Assembly (NCBI GenBank): GCA_010279815.1
Contig: QEOQ01000214.1
Coordinates: forward strand, 413,873-477,872
Direction of reading: 5' to 3'
Source: Brachionus plicatilis
Taxonomy: Eukaryota; Rotifera; Eurotatoria; Ploima; Brachionidae
Length of the DNA stretch: 64,000 nucleotides
In this document: in pieces, positions 21,440-31,829 of the stretch
Layout: each line of letters opens with the position of its first letter
How positions within the stretch are numbered: the stretch's first letter is position 1
Notes under the pieces: model-generated
Database searches by the model: none
What the model was told of the DNA's origin: nothing
What the model saw: only the letters and a program-made list of their open reading frames with translations
Program-made: the position numbers and the translations under genes

Positions 21440-22352
21440 GAAAAATTGACCAGTTGAAGTTTATGGTTAATTTTTAATGCTCAAAATGATCAAATAAAAC
21501 TAAAACTTTAAAATAAATTTTAATTTTTTAATAGAATTAGTGCAGAGGTAAATTTTCGGTTTTAACATACTTTGTTAAATCTAATTGTACAATCTGCAAA
21601 GTCTGCAAAAAATTATCCATTTAAAATACCATCATTTTGATATTGCAGGGTTTTTTTTTCCGTATTTTTTATTTTAGTGAGTTGAGTATTGCACTCTTTT
21701 TCTCACTAAGGAGTAAATTTTAAATTTGATCTTATAAGAATAAAAATAAAAATAAAAAGTGTTTGTGAACAATTTAGATAAAAAATAGAAAAATAATTTA
21801 AATCTGGTACCAGAATCGATTTTTTGTGGATACGTAATATTTTCATCTTTTCTACTCATCGAATAAAAGTTTTAAATTAGGATCATTTTTATCATGTTTT
21901 AAATAATCATTGAATAAGTTAATAATCATCGTATTATGCACAAGGGATTTGTCTATATAATTAGAGAGTATGTTTTTATACCTTTCGACTAAAGTTTATA
22001 TTTTAAGTTCTTCATGGATTAGTGAGCTTGAGTAAGCAAAGGGTTTTTTAAGGATCAAACGAAGACAAGAGTATTGAATACCTTGAAGTCATTGCTTACA
22101 ATATTTTGAAATATGAGCAAATACTACCGTAATCTATGTTTGAGCGTACTAGCAAAAAATAAATTATTAATTTTACAATAGGTTTACCAGGGTTTTTTTT
22201 TATTCAACATAGTATTTTAAATCCAAAAATGTATCTCTGCATTAATTCTATTAAGAAATAACAATTTTGTTAAAAGTTTAAGTTTGATTTGATCATTTTA
22301 GGCATCAAAAACTGATCATTAACTTCAAATTGACGAAAAATTCTGACACTTG
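21440..22352. repeat. Family B inverted-repeat element, long copy
   Basis: The left end ACCAGTTGAAGTTTATGGTT and the right end AAACTGATCATTAACTTCAA are imperfect inverted repeats. Inside, AATTCTATTAAGAAATAACA pairs with the AATAGAATTAGTGCAGAGG region. About 0.9 kb, no coding. The flanks 21223-21439 and 22353-22413 show nothing else. Confidence 0.5.
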
Positions 22353-22528
22353 ACAATTTATCAAATTTTCATGTCAGAGAAAACTTTGAGACTTTTGAGC
22401 ATATTTCATTCCATTATAATTTAAAATTATTAGTATTTTTTGATCTAGTTTTATTTATTTGACAATATGTTTGACGAAAGTTACCGTAATTTCCAAATCT
22501 ACAGTCCACACTCTTTGATGAGCAGCTA

Positions 22529-22852
22529 ATGATTAGTTGTCCGGAAAAATCAATTTCCTGTTGGGTACCGATAAGCGTACCCCACGAGCCCACAGATCGG
22601 AGCCGGTCGGAAGAAACCACCCCCGCAAATACAACTAACAGGGAGACGGAGAAGACTACGGAAAACACATCTATCTCCACACCAAGTCGGGGAAACCAAC
22701 TGTACCCCGACTCACAGATTAGTGTTCGCCTGGACACCCTGCTCGGTGCAGTTATGGGACGAGGTAGAAGCATCGGTTTCCAAGCGAATTTGGCCAGAGC
22801 TCGGGACTCAAGGGGACCAACAAATCGGATCACGGAACTACCCAACAATTAA
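22529..22852 (+). pseudogene. Possible gypsy-type retroelement ORF tail
   Basis: A 107-codon frame that is clearly GC-richer than its surroundings and rich in Thr, Arg and Ser, with no domain I recognise. It is followed by a purine-rich tract (GGCGAGGGAG, 22931-22940) and then TGTAACACCCCC at 22944, the arrangement seen at the 3' end of LTR elements. I infer the decayed tail of a retroelement frame. Confidence 0.4.
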
Positions 22853-22943
22853 GTTCATTTTTTATTTTATTTTCATTTTGTTTGTTTTTATTTTTTTTAT
22901 TTTTTACTACACGAACGTCCGTTCTTCCACGGCGAGGGAGTAA

Positions 22944-24000
22944 TGTAACACCCCCTCCAGCAGACCTCGGTCTTCTGGGACCTTGCTGGAATTTTTTGTA
23001 TATTCATGGATTTTCCCATTCTAAATTAAAAAGAATTAGAGAAGAATCAATCTCTTATAATCGTGTCAATTGTATGCATTTTTATTTTAAATTTCTTTAA
23101 ATGAAAAGCAATGTCATTCATAAAGAATAAAAAGTAGAGGGCCCGACAAATCTGACTCCTAATTTAAAAGAAAAAATAAAATAAAAATATATTATGAAAG
23201 ATAAATAAAAGAGACAAATTGTAAGTAATGACAGGAGCAAAAAGTTTATTTATTTATCAGTTCATGATAAAAATAAAGAAAACTTAGATAGAAATTACAC
23301 AATGGAGTCGGGAATATGATATTTCTTAAAAGAGTTTAAGTTTATTTAAATCCTCAATGTTCACAAAAATTGAAAGAATATCGTATTTTAGTTAAACTAT
23401 AAGACAAACTGCTGAATTTTGCAAGACATGAATTTTTTTAATGTTTGTCTCTGAAAGTGACAAAATTCACAGTTTCTGAACATTAAAATAATAAAAAAGG
23501 AATATAACACGAAGATTTACCAATTATAGATCCGATTTAATGATTTAAAAAGATTCTCTGAGATCTCTCAGATTAATTGAAATTAAAAAAATTTTAATAT
23601 TTTTTGGAGATCTCTAGTTTAAAAAATCTGGAAAAGAATATTTATTTATTTGTCTCTCTGAAGAATAGACAAATTGCTTCAGAAACTTCGTTATTTTTTC
23701 AAAAATAAGATATTTGAAGATAGATCCCGAGGTGCTTATGTTTCTAAGAACAATAATTTTGGTTTTCAAGGCCCTATTATTTGTAGGGAAAATCAGCCAA
23801 ATTTTGCCCTTTTTTTGTTCCAAACGGATTGTTTAAGGTCGCGTTCGAATTTTAAAAAGTCAACATGATTGAATAGTTAATCAGGATAGGATAAAGTTTA
23901 AACGTCTAAATTGCAGAGCTCCTCTCGAATCCAACTATTAAACTCCCCAGTCAAGCTAAAAACGATGACTTCATGGATGATTCATCTATAAATCATCCAT
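22944..24000 (+). repeat. Candidate LTR of a decayed gypsy element
   Basis: Starts TGTAACACCCCCTCCAGCAG after a polypurine tract. It ends near AATCATCCA just before TGGTACCCAGAGGTCGG (24003-24019). That string resembles the primer-binding site of the neighbouring element (TGGTGCCCAGTGGTCG at 24864). No second copy is in the window, so the borders are inferred. Confidence 0.35.
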
Positions 24001-24073
24001 TATGGTACCCAGAGGTCGGTATTTTAATATTTACATTAGTAAAACAGTTAAAAAGAAGAATAAATATGCATGA

Positions 24074-24330
24074 AAATTTCAAATCAAAATAAATATTGAT
24101 CACGTATTAGAAGCGATATTTCAAACTCGTCATAATAGACAGGATTTAAAGATTGAAAATGTTTCGTACAAGTGTTCAATAGTTTCTTATGTCGAAAAGT
24201 AATTTGAGGAAATCAAATTACCAAAACAATGAAAAGTTATCAATGGTAAAAAATATAGCATAAACCAAACACAGAAGAGTGATTCAAAATAACTTTAAGG
24301 CAAAAGAAGAACTTTTGTAATAATTATATT
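24074..24330 (+). pseudogene. Decayed coding fragment, unknown
   Basis: A frame that reads like protein (DHVLEAIFQTRHNRQDLKIE) is broken by stops at 24200 and further on. It sits between the candidate LTR and the next element, so it may be internal sequence of the decayed retroelement. No family recognised. Confidence 0.25.
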
Positions 24331-24555
24331 TTTTATAACTTTTTTTAAAATTTAATGGCTAAATATTATTTCAATCGTTGCATCAGAATCTATGTTCGTC
24401 CTACTTATTTAAGGAGAGATTTATTTAGACTCAAGATTAGACATAATTTTACTTATTATTTAATCTTGGATTTACTTTAGCTTAAACACACGTTCTAGCT
24501 AGAATTTAAGTAAATTTCTTGCAAGGTTTCTTTGTAGTTAATCATTAGTGATTTA

Positions 24556-24861
24556 TGTAATAACCCAAAATTAATGTCATATTAAATTTGAGTTACAAAA
24601 CAGTTACAATATTATTTTCAACAGTTACGATATTGTTTTCAACAGTTACAGTAGTTATTATTTTCTAGTCATAATTTTTCATATTTAAATGCTTGTTTTT
24701 CACTTATTAGTTTCAGATTCCAATTTATTACAAATAAAGATTTATCCTTAAAAAGTTTCTTCTTTTATTGTTTGGTCTCTCAACAAAAGCATAGCGGGAG
24801 TTATTAAATTAATACTCGTCTATGTACAAAAAGATAATAAACAAAAACCACGTTTATTACA
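24556..24861 (+). repeat. 5' LTR
   Basis: 306 bp, TG...CA. It carries an additional CAGTTACGATATTGTTTTCAA unit (21 bp) that the 3' LTR lacks. A diverged solo relative lies at 44489-44743. Confidence 0.92.
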
Positions 24862-24863
24862 AA

Positions 24864-24879
24864 TGGTGCCCAGTGGTCG
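24864..24879 (+). promoter_or_regulatory. tRNA primer-binding site
   Basis: TGGTGCCCAGTGGTCG begins two bases after the 5' LTR. It starts with TGG, as expected for pairing to a tRNA CCA end. The primer tRNA was not identified. Confidence 0.65.
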
Positions 24880-25083
24880 TTTAATTATATATTTTAATTA
24901 AATAAACTCAATTTTTCGACAATCAAAACAAATCGTACACGAGGTACGTAAATCAAATAAGTAAATCTTATTTAATCGTCACTAACCAGAGTGATACTGA
25001 GGGAGTCTCCGTGCAACCTACAATTAATTGATTGTCCACAATAAAATTTTTTCAAAATTAACGTGTAATTAGCCACAAATACA

Positions 25084-25735
25084 ATGCCCGCTTGGAACCC
25101 AATCACGTATGTTTACACATGCATGCAATATATTACACAGTTAATTTATACAAAGCAAGTCATTGAAGATGAGCTCAATCGATCAAAATATGGTAAAAAA
25201 GTCCCACCTACACTGAATGAAAACAAATTCAGATTTATCATACAATTACTAGACCAAGTTAATACCTACTACTACAACCAAAGTTATTTTCAATACATCT
25301 GGAATTTAACAGTTACAATTTTCATTTTCAAAATTTTATGGTCTTTGTTACCTATGGCTGTCACATGGATTGTGAATTGGTTGAAAAAGAAACCAACAAC
25401 ACAATTACAATATGTAAGACAGGACTTACGAAGAAATTATTAAGATCTCATCAAAATTGTTTGGAAGAAACCCTATTTACAATGATCCATTGATGGAATT
25501 TGTTCACAGAACTCAATTACAAAACGAAACAATATTTCAATTTATGTTTGAACTAGAAAATTTAGCCGCGAAAGCTTACCTTCAACATGACGATAGGTAT
25601 AGGGAGCCAATTATTGTTGATCGTTTTATTCGAGGTTTACGAGATAAAAGAGTACAAAGTGAACTCTGCCAAACAGAAACAATAGAAACAATTCAAGAGG
25701 TTCTGAAACAATTCAAGAATCCCTGTTCTGTTCTG
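25084..25735 (+). pseudogene. Gag, first copy (deleted), with N-terminal membrane segment
   Basis: Starts at ATG 25084. Residues about 70-105 contain a hydrophobic stretch (LTVTIFIFKILWSLLPMAVT) followed by a basic segment WLKKK. Near 25430 about 180 bp present in the second copy are missing, which breaks the frame; reading resumes in another frame (25457-25738) with the gag core FELENLAAKAYLQHDDRYRE. A membrane-like N-terminus is unusual for gag. The identification as gag rests on position and on the capsid-like second copy. Confidence 0.6.
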
Positions 25736-25736
25736 T

Positions 25737-26280
25737 AATCAAAACAATGATAACATGTTACGTGAATGAGAGCCAAAACAACTGGGATGAACTTTTACCA
25801 TATTTGAGCTTTGCATACAACACATCAACACATTTAACAACCAACCATTCGCCGTATCAAGTTATTTTTGGTAGAAAACCCAAAATCCCAATTGACTTGA
25901 TGATTACCGAATGTGCCGAAAATAATGGGGGAGGGGAAGTTACAGTTGACTTGAACGCAACTGAAACTGAGAACAATTACAATGAACAAACACGTGCTGA
26001 CCTATATTTTCGTGAGTTAAAAGATAAACTCAAGGAAGTCTTCAATTGTGTCCAAACAATTACAAATTCCAAAGTTGAAAAGAGTAAATATTATTACGAC
26101 CGCAACATTAAACCAAGTGAATATAAGGTAGGAGACTTAGTTTTGTTAAATATTCCGAAAGTCAGGAGAGGACTTTTTAAAAAACTTGCCCCAAAATGGG
26201 AAGGTCAATTTATAATATTACAAAAATTAGGACCGGTAAATTATAAAATAAAAAAATTAAGTAAATTACATGGATTGTGA
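25737..26280 (+). pseudogene. Displaced integrase fragment
   Basis: 25737-26268 is essentially identical to 28938-29469 of the integrase frame (NNWDELLPYLSFAYN, ending at IKKLSKL). It joins directly to gag sequence: 26268 onward repeats 25363 onward. This is a tandem duplication whose first unit has lost the interval from gag to integrase. Confidence 0.85.
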
Positions 26281-26915
26281 ATTGGTTGAAAAAGAAACCA
26301 ACAACACAATTACAATATGTAAGACAGGAGCTAAAAATCACACCGACTAAATTTTCAACAAATCAAGACTTCAATGTATGGAAAAAAGGGTTTGAACGGT
26401 ATGCAAAAAATGTTGCCGACAAAACAAATGCCTTATTGTCCTTAATGGAAGAAACCTGCATTGAACAATTGGAACAAAGACTTCTGATTCGTAATCCAAT
26501 TGCCACTTACAAAGAAATTATTAAGATCTCATCAAAATTGTTTGGAAGAAACCCTATTTACAATGATCCATTGATGGAATTTGTTCACAGAACTCAATTA
26601 CAAAACGAAACAATATTTCAATTTATGTTTGAACTAGAAAATTTAGCCGCGAAAGCTTACCTTCAACATGACGATAGGTATAGGGAGCCAATTATTGTTG
26701 ATCGTTTTATTCGAGGTTTACGAGATAACAGAGTACAAAGTGAACTCTGCCAAACAGAAACAATAGAAACAATTCAAGAGGTTTTGGACAAAGCAAATAA
26801 ACTTGAAATTGGTTTCCAAAAATGTAAACAAATAATAGAAGTAAAAAATTCTAGAACAAATGAAATCAAAAATCCTATTCAAATCAACATTACCAAAAGC
26901 CAAAACCTAAAGTAA
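26268..26915 (+). pseudogene. Gag, second copy
   Basis: Frame of about 212 codons that overlaps the duplication junction. It carries the same basic WLKKK start, then a helical capsid-like region (DFNVWKKGFERYAKN, DPLMEFVHRTQLQNETIFQF). No CCHC zinc knuckle is visible before the stop at 26913. The initial ATG and membrane segment of copy 1 are absent here. Confidence 0.65.
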
Positions 26916-27079
26916 GTTTTCTATCTAATAACAAGAATAATCAAAATGTGAGAATGGTACAAAATGAATGACTATCACATAATTTTGATCCTAAAAATAA
27001 ATATAATTTCAACAACAATAAACATCCAAATCTTAAAACAAAAAATGCTACATCACTTAAATTTTCAAAAAATCTTCAA

Positions 27080-28267
27080 TTGGCCAAACAATTACATCAC
27101 CCAAAATCTCATTCGCATCAAAATTTAAAATTGCCTACCAACAACGCAGCATTTTTAAATGCAAATGAGCAACAAATTTCAAACTACAGTTCAACCGTAG
27201 CAGAAAATTTAGAAGGTGATTGCCAAATTAACGACATTTTGACTCATTTTCAAATCGACACTGGTTCAGATATAACAGCTATATCTGATAAAAAGTACAA
27301 GGATCTTCCAAATGGAGAAGAGATGATTCAAGTCAGATATGATATTACGGGTGCCGATGGGAGTAACTTAGTAATTCTTGGTAGAACTGAGGTCAAAATA
27401 CAATTTGGTACATACATCACACAAATGAATGTTTACATAATTAAGGATCTGGTACAAGAGTGTCTCATTGGTCTTGATTTTGTTAATAAATTCAATGGGT
27501 TTAGAATACCAATTGGTCATTTAAAATCAACTTTAAAAAATTTTACAATTACAACTATACACAACTACAACAAGAAACTTAAACAATCGTTGTTGAATAG
27601 CAATGACGCAAAACCTAAAACTGTCCAAACCATCCACTCAAACTCAGACACTTTTGAATCTAAGGAGGATCCATCGAAAAATGAAGTAATCAAAAATAAA
27701 ATCTTAGAATTAGTAAAAAGTGTCTCAGCCGCTTCACTCATGGATCTTAAACCATCAACAATTACGAATCATAAAATTGACTTAATTAACCCACAACAAG
27801 AACCAATACGTCAAAAAACACGTAGAGTCCCAATAAGCAAACGAGATGAATTTAGTAAAATGATTGATGAAATGCTTTCGGCAAAGTTAATCCAACCAAG
27901 CAATTCATCCTGGTCCTCACCAAAATAGTTAACAAACCAGATGGATCAATTCGTCTCACTATCGACTATCGCTTACTTAACAATGTCACCAGGAAAGATG
28001 CTAGAAATAACTGCTGCTGGCGCAACTAGTGACACTACAAATGCGCCAGCATCATTTCAAAGGGCCATGAATGAAGTAATGGAGGAAGCAATTAAAAATG
28101 GGTTTGTTGTCGTATTTTTAGGTGATATTTTAATTCATTCTTACGATATATCCCAGCACTTAGAACATGTAAGAATAGTTGTAGAAATTTTAAAAAAGCA
28201 CGTACTTCAAGTTAAACTGAAAAAATGTGAAATCATGAAAAACGAATTCGCATTTTTGGTCATGTAA
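27080..28267 (+). pseudogene. Pol: protease and damaged reverse transcriptase
   Basis: The aspartic protease active site IDTGSDITAIS lies near 27258-27290. The reverse transcriptase begins with PISKRDEFSKMIDEML, then a frameshift at 27924-27930 within SSPK/IVNKPDG. The segment holding catalytic motif A (normally just before NAPASFQRAMNE) is missing. The YxDD box reads FLGD in VVVFLGDILIHS, so a catalytic Asp is replaced by Gly. A stop follows at 28265. The enzyme cannot be active. The missing interval is replaced by a short palindrome (CTGGCGCA...TGCGCCAG, 28018-28050). Confidence 0.85.
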
Positions 28268-28390
28268 TAGGATTTGGCTACATTAAAACCTGATCCAGCT
28301 AAAATTGAAGCTCTTTTTCACTTTCCTTGACCTTATACTCTAACACAATTACAAAGTTTCTTAGGCTTAGCTCAATATTATAGAAAATTT

Positions 28391-28744
28391 ATGGAACATT
28401 TTTCCCAAATAGCTGCACCTTTGTATAAATTAACGACAAAGGAAGAAACAATTACAGCAAAAAATAATAAATTAAACTGGAACGAACAATGTGAGGAATC
28501 TTTTAATATTATACGTAACTTGTTAACATCAGAAACAATCTTAACGTTACCAGATCCAAATAGAAGATTTAGGTTAGACACGGATGCCTGTAATACAGGA
28601 GTAGGAGCGGTATTATCCCAAGAAGTAAATGGGAAACATAACCGGTCCATTGCCAACATCCAAGAATGGAAATTGTTATATATTGGTAATTTGTTGTCAC
28701 TTTTCAAAATAGGTGGCTCTGTATCCAATGAACAACACAACTAG
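28391..28744 (+). pseudogene. Pol: RT connection and RNase H start
   Basis: Typical gypsy connection sequence (FSQIAAPLYKLT) leads to the RNase H N-terminus FRLDTDACNTGVGAVLSQ. The domain is cut off soon after, and the sequence jumps to the integrase core, so most of RNase H and the integrase zinc finger are lost. The string CAACTAGTGACACT occurs here at about 28738 and also at 28026. Confidence 0.8.
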
Positions 28745-28785
28745 TGACACTGTGGCTCATAATTTAATAAGGTTCATGATGCAAT

Positions 28786-29664
28786 TTGGTCTTTGTACAA
28801 ACATTCTTTCAGACTTGGGTACAAATTTCCAGTCTGAAATTAATGAGAAAAGTCTATGAACTTTTAGATATTCATCAATTAAGAACAACGGCTTATCATC
28901 CCGAATGTGACGGCTTAACTGAGCGCTTTAATCGTACAATCAAAACAATGATAACATGTTACGTGAATGAGAGCCAAAACAACTGGGATGAACTTTTACC
29001 ATATTTGAGCTTTGCATACAACACATCAACACATTTAACAACCAACCATTCGCCGTATCAAGTTATTTTTGGTAGAAAACCCAAAATCCCAATTGACTTG
29101 ATGATTACCGAATGTGCCGAAAATAATGGGGGAGGGGAAGTTACAGTTGACTTGAACGCAACTGAAACTGAGAACAATTACAATGAACAAACACGTGCTG
29201 ACCTATATTTTCGTGAGTTAAAAGATAAACTCAAGGAAGTCTTCAATTGTGTCCAAACAATTACAAATTCCAAAGTTGAAAAGAGTAAATATTATTACGA
29301 CCGCAACATTAAACCAAGTGAATATAAGGTAGGAGACTTAGTTTTGTTAAATATTCCGAAAGTCAGGAGAGGACTTTTTAAAAAACTTGCCCCAAAATGG
29401 GAAGGTCAATTTATAATATTACAAAAATTAGGACCGGTAAATTATAAAATAAAAAAATTAAGTAAATTAAAAGCCAAAGTCAAATTAGTGCACCATAATC
29501 GCTTAAAAAAGTTTTTTGGTATCATCAAAGATAAAGTAAGTGACCCTGAGTCCGAAAACGAAAATGATACTCTACCTCAGAAAAAACCAAGAAAGCGTAA
29601 AAAGAGACAAATTAAGGATAGAAGAACAATTACAAACCCGGTTGACCAGCAAGATAGTCTATAA
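28786..29664 (+). pseudogene. Pol: integrase core (partial) and C-terminal domain
   Basis: Retains the second Asp (LSDLGTNF, in a neighbouring frame near 28810-28840), the catalytic Glu in CDGLTERFNRTIKTM and the DNA-binding C-terminal domain (EYKVGDLVLLNIPK). The first catalytic Asp region is missing. It ends with a basic, lysine-rich tail. No chromodomain was seen. Confidence 0.8.
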
Positions 29665-29713
29665 ATGAAAATTACCATAATTTACACGGAAATCAAGACA
29701 GAGTGGAATTTGA

Positions 29714-29911
29714 TTGTCCGTACCTGATGTACAGCCAACAGAAAATAAATCATTTCCAGATAGCCGGTCTGACACTGAAACTGAGTCGGAATCCTCAGGT
29801 GATCAGGCGTTTATTCCAAATAAATACCTGGCAAATCAAGTGGTCAATAGGGAGGGAAATACTCGCATAAGTAGTCGTGTTAAGAAACCAGTCAATAGAC
29901 TCGGATTTTAA
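29714..29911 (+). pseudogene. Pol C-terminal tail
   Basis: Acidic, Ser-rich 65 codons ending SSRVKKPVNRLGF, a typical gypsy pol ending. It is separated from the integrase frame by about 50 bp with stops. Confidence 0.55.
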
Positions 29912-30194
29912 TGTTTCCCAAATATTTAAAAATTTTTCTAGCGTAATGTTTTCTAAAATATATTTTCAAAATTTTGTTAACTTTTCTTTGCCTTTATTAC
30001 TTATATAAGTAAAAAATTTTTATTTCAAAAATTGTAAAATTGTAATTAATTTCAAATTTCAAATTATTTTTGAAAATTTGTAAAAAATCACTTTTCTCTT
30101 CCTTTCATTTCCTTTTTCAGTATTATTGTAATTTTCTATTTCTTTTTTTTTATATTATAATTAGAGCTTCAATCAAAACAAAAAAACAATTACC

Positions 30195-31217
30195 ATGGCT
30201 CAACAATTACCACGACATCATGATCTCCAGCGTTACGAACGAGAACAATAGTACAAATTGTTTGTGGTCCATTATCCGTACATTAAAGTCCACAATCCAC
30301 AAGTCCAAACCACTTACGCCTTCTTGAGATTCGTCAACTCGGATATCCATTCAATAGTGGTACAACGATTGAATGGAATAAGTCATCGAGGCCGAGAACT
30401 CAACGTGAAGATTAACCCTGTACCGACTCCAGCTCATCGTATAAATACGGAACATACGCCGAGAGTTCAGACCCTAATCAACGAACTACAGTCGAAAGAG
30501 GACGAGTGGGAGCTAGAACGTTTGAAGCTTGTGGACGAGAGAGTGAAGTTGGAAGAGCAATTGGAGCAAACCACCCAATATGCCACTCAGTTGGAAGGCC
30601 AAATTCAACAACATCACGCGAACTCAGTGGAAGGTGAAATAGGGGATATGGAAGCATTGATAAAGGTGAAAGAAGATACCATTAAGAGATGGAAAGGTAG
30701 AGGTGTAATGAGATCTATGGTACAAATCTCTGAAGCCAACTTGGAAAATCTGAAAGGGAGACTAGCAGCTAAATTGGAGCAGGCTATGACCGTCACTGAT
30801 TTGAAAGAGGAGTTTCGGGAAGCTTCCGAAATTTGTCGGGTACTATCGGATGACAAGGACAGATAAGAGAGTGAGTTGGACGAGCTACGGGTAAAAAATG
30901 AGCAATTGAGTCAAACGTACCGCGAGGTAAAATCCCAATTATCGATTAAAGACCATCAGTTGTGTGCGCAGAAGAAACAATTACAATCCGCAACTCAGAG
31001 AGTCGAGCAACTGGAGGAAGAGAATGCCGAGTTGCGTGGTCAAGCAGAGCAGGAAGAACCACTAAAGTGTCGAGTCTGCCTTGAGGTCTATACAAATGAG
31101 CGCAGGGTAGTTGCCTTATTCTGTTCTCACATGTTGTGCAACCTGTGTCACATGTTGTGCAACCTCTGCCCAATGTGTCGAGGAGTTGAAGTCACCAATT
31201 GCCTGCGTCTGTTTTGA
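30195..31217 (+). pseudogene. Extra ORF: RRM-like, coiled coil, RING finger
   Basis: A single frame of 340 codons on the element's sense strand between pol and the 3' LTR, interrupted by TAG at 30249 and TAA at 30864. After MAQQLPRHHDLQRYEREQ comes an RRM-like fold: RNP2-like KLFVVHY, RNP1-like TYAFLRF, then LNGISHRGRELNVKI. About 190 residues of heptad-rich coiled coil follow. The C-terminus is a RING-type zinc site CRVC...FCSHMLCNLC...CPMCRG. A 21-bp tandem duplication (about 31127-31168) repeats seven residues within the RING. RING proteins usually act as ubiquitin ligases and RRMs bind RNA; a role for the element is inference. Either stop may be real decay or read through. Confidence 0.8.
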
Positions 31218-31340
31218 TTTCAAAGTTGTTTGTTTTTGTTTTTTTTTTTTTTGCTTGGTTTGTTTTTTTTTTTGTTTGTTTGTTTGTTTTTGTTATCTCT
31301 TCGTTTTGTTGAATTTTTCTCAGGGCTATTCACCTCTTCA

Positions 31341-31354
31341 TTGAGGGGAAGGTA
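31341..31354 (+). promoter_or_regulatory. Polypurine tract
   Basis: TTGAGGGGAAGGTA directly precedes the 3' LTR, the expected place for plus-strand priming. Confidence 0.7.
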
Positions 31355-31639
31355 TGTAATAACCCAAAATTAATGTCATATTAAATTTGAGTTACAAAAC
31401 AGTTACAATATTATTTTCAACAGTTACAGTAGTTATTATTTTCTAGTCATAATTTTTCATATTTAAATGCTTGTTTTTCACTTATTAGTTTCAGATTCCA
31501 ATTTATTACAAATAAAGATTTATCCTTAAAAAGTTTCTTCTTTTATTGTTTGGTCTCTCAACAAAAGCATAGCGGGAGTTATTAAATTAATACTCGTCTA
31601 TGTACAAAAAGATAATAAACAAAAACCACGTTTTTTACA
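31355..31639 (+). repeat. 3' LTR
   Basis: 285 bp. It matches the 5' LTR except for one base near its end (ACGTTTTTTACA versus ACGTTTATTACA) and the absence of one 21-bp unit. Confidence 0.92.
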
Positions 31640-31829
31640 TTTACTAAAATAAAAATTAAAAGAATGCATTGAAAATTTTCTCGATCCAAGATACAAGAAA
31701 TTTACTAAATCTATTAAACAGTTTATTTATTTATTTATTGAATTAAACTGACCTTTTTTAAGGAGAAGTAAAAAAATGAAAAATTGTTGCCTAAAAATAA
31801 AATTTTTAAATTAAAAAAAGGAAAATTTT

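Larger units (their letters stand above)
24556..31639 (+). mobile_element. Ty3/gypsy-type LTR retrotransposon, rearranged, with extra ORF
   Basis: Bounded by LTRs at 24556-24861 and 31355-31639 that begin TGTAATAACCC and end TTACA, and flanked by TTTA on both sides (24552-24555, 31640-31643). Primer-binding site at 24864, purine tract at 31341-31354. Internal order: truncated gag copy (25084-25735), integrase fragment (25737-26268), second gag copy (26268-26915), protease and partial reverse transcriptase (27080-28267), RNase H start (28391-28744), integrase (28786-29664), a pol tail (29714-29911) and an RRM/coiled-coil/RING frame (30195-31217). The LTRs differ by one substitution and one 21-bp unit, so the insertion is recent although pol is dead. 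Confidence 0.9.

Noticed and set aside
30070..30327. 85-codon ORF overlapping the start of the RRM frame
   Set aside because: Different frame, low complexity, no motif.
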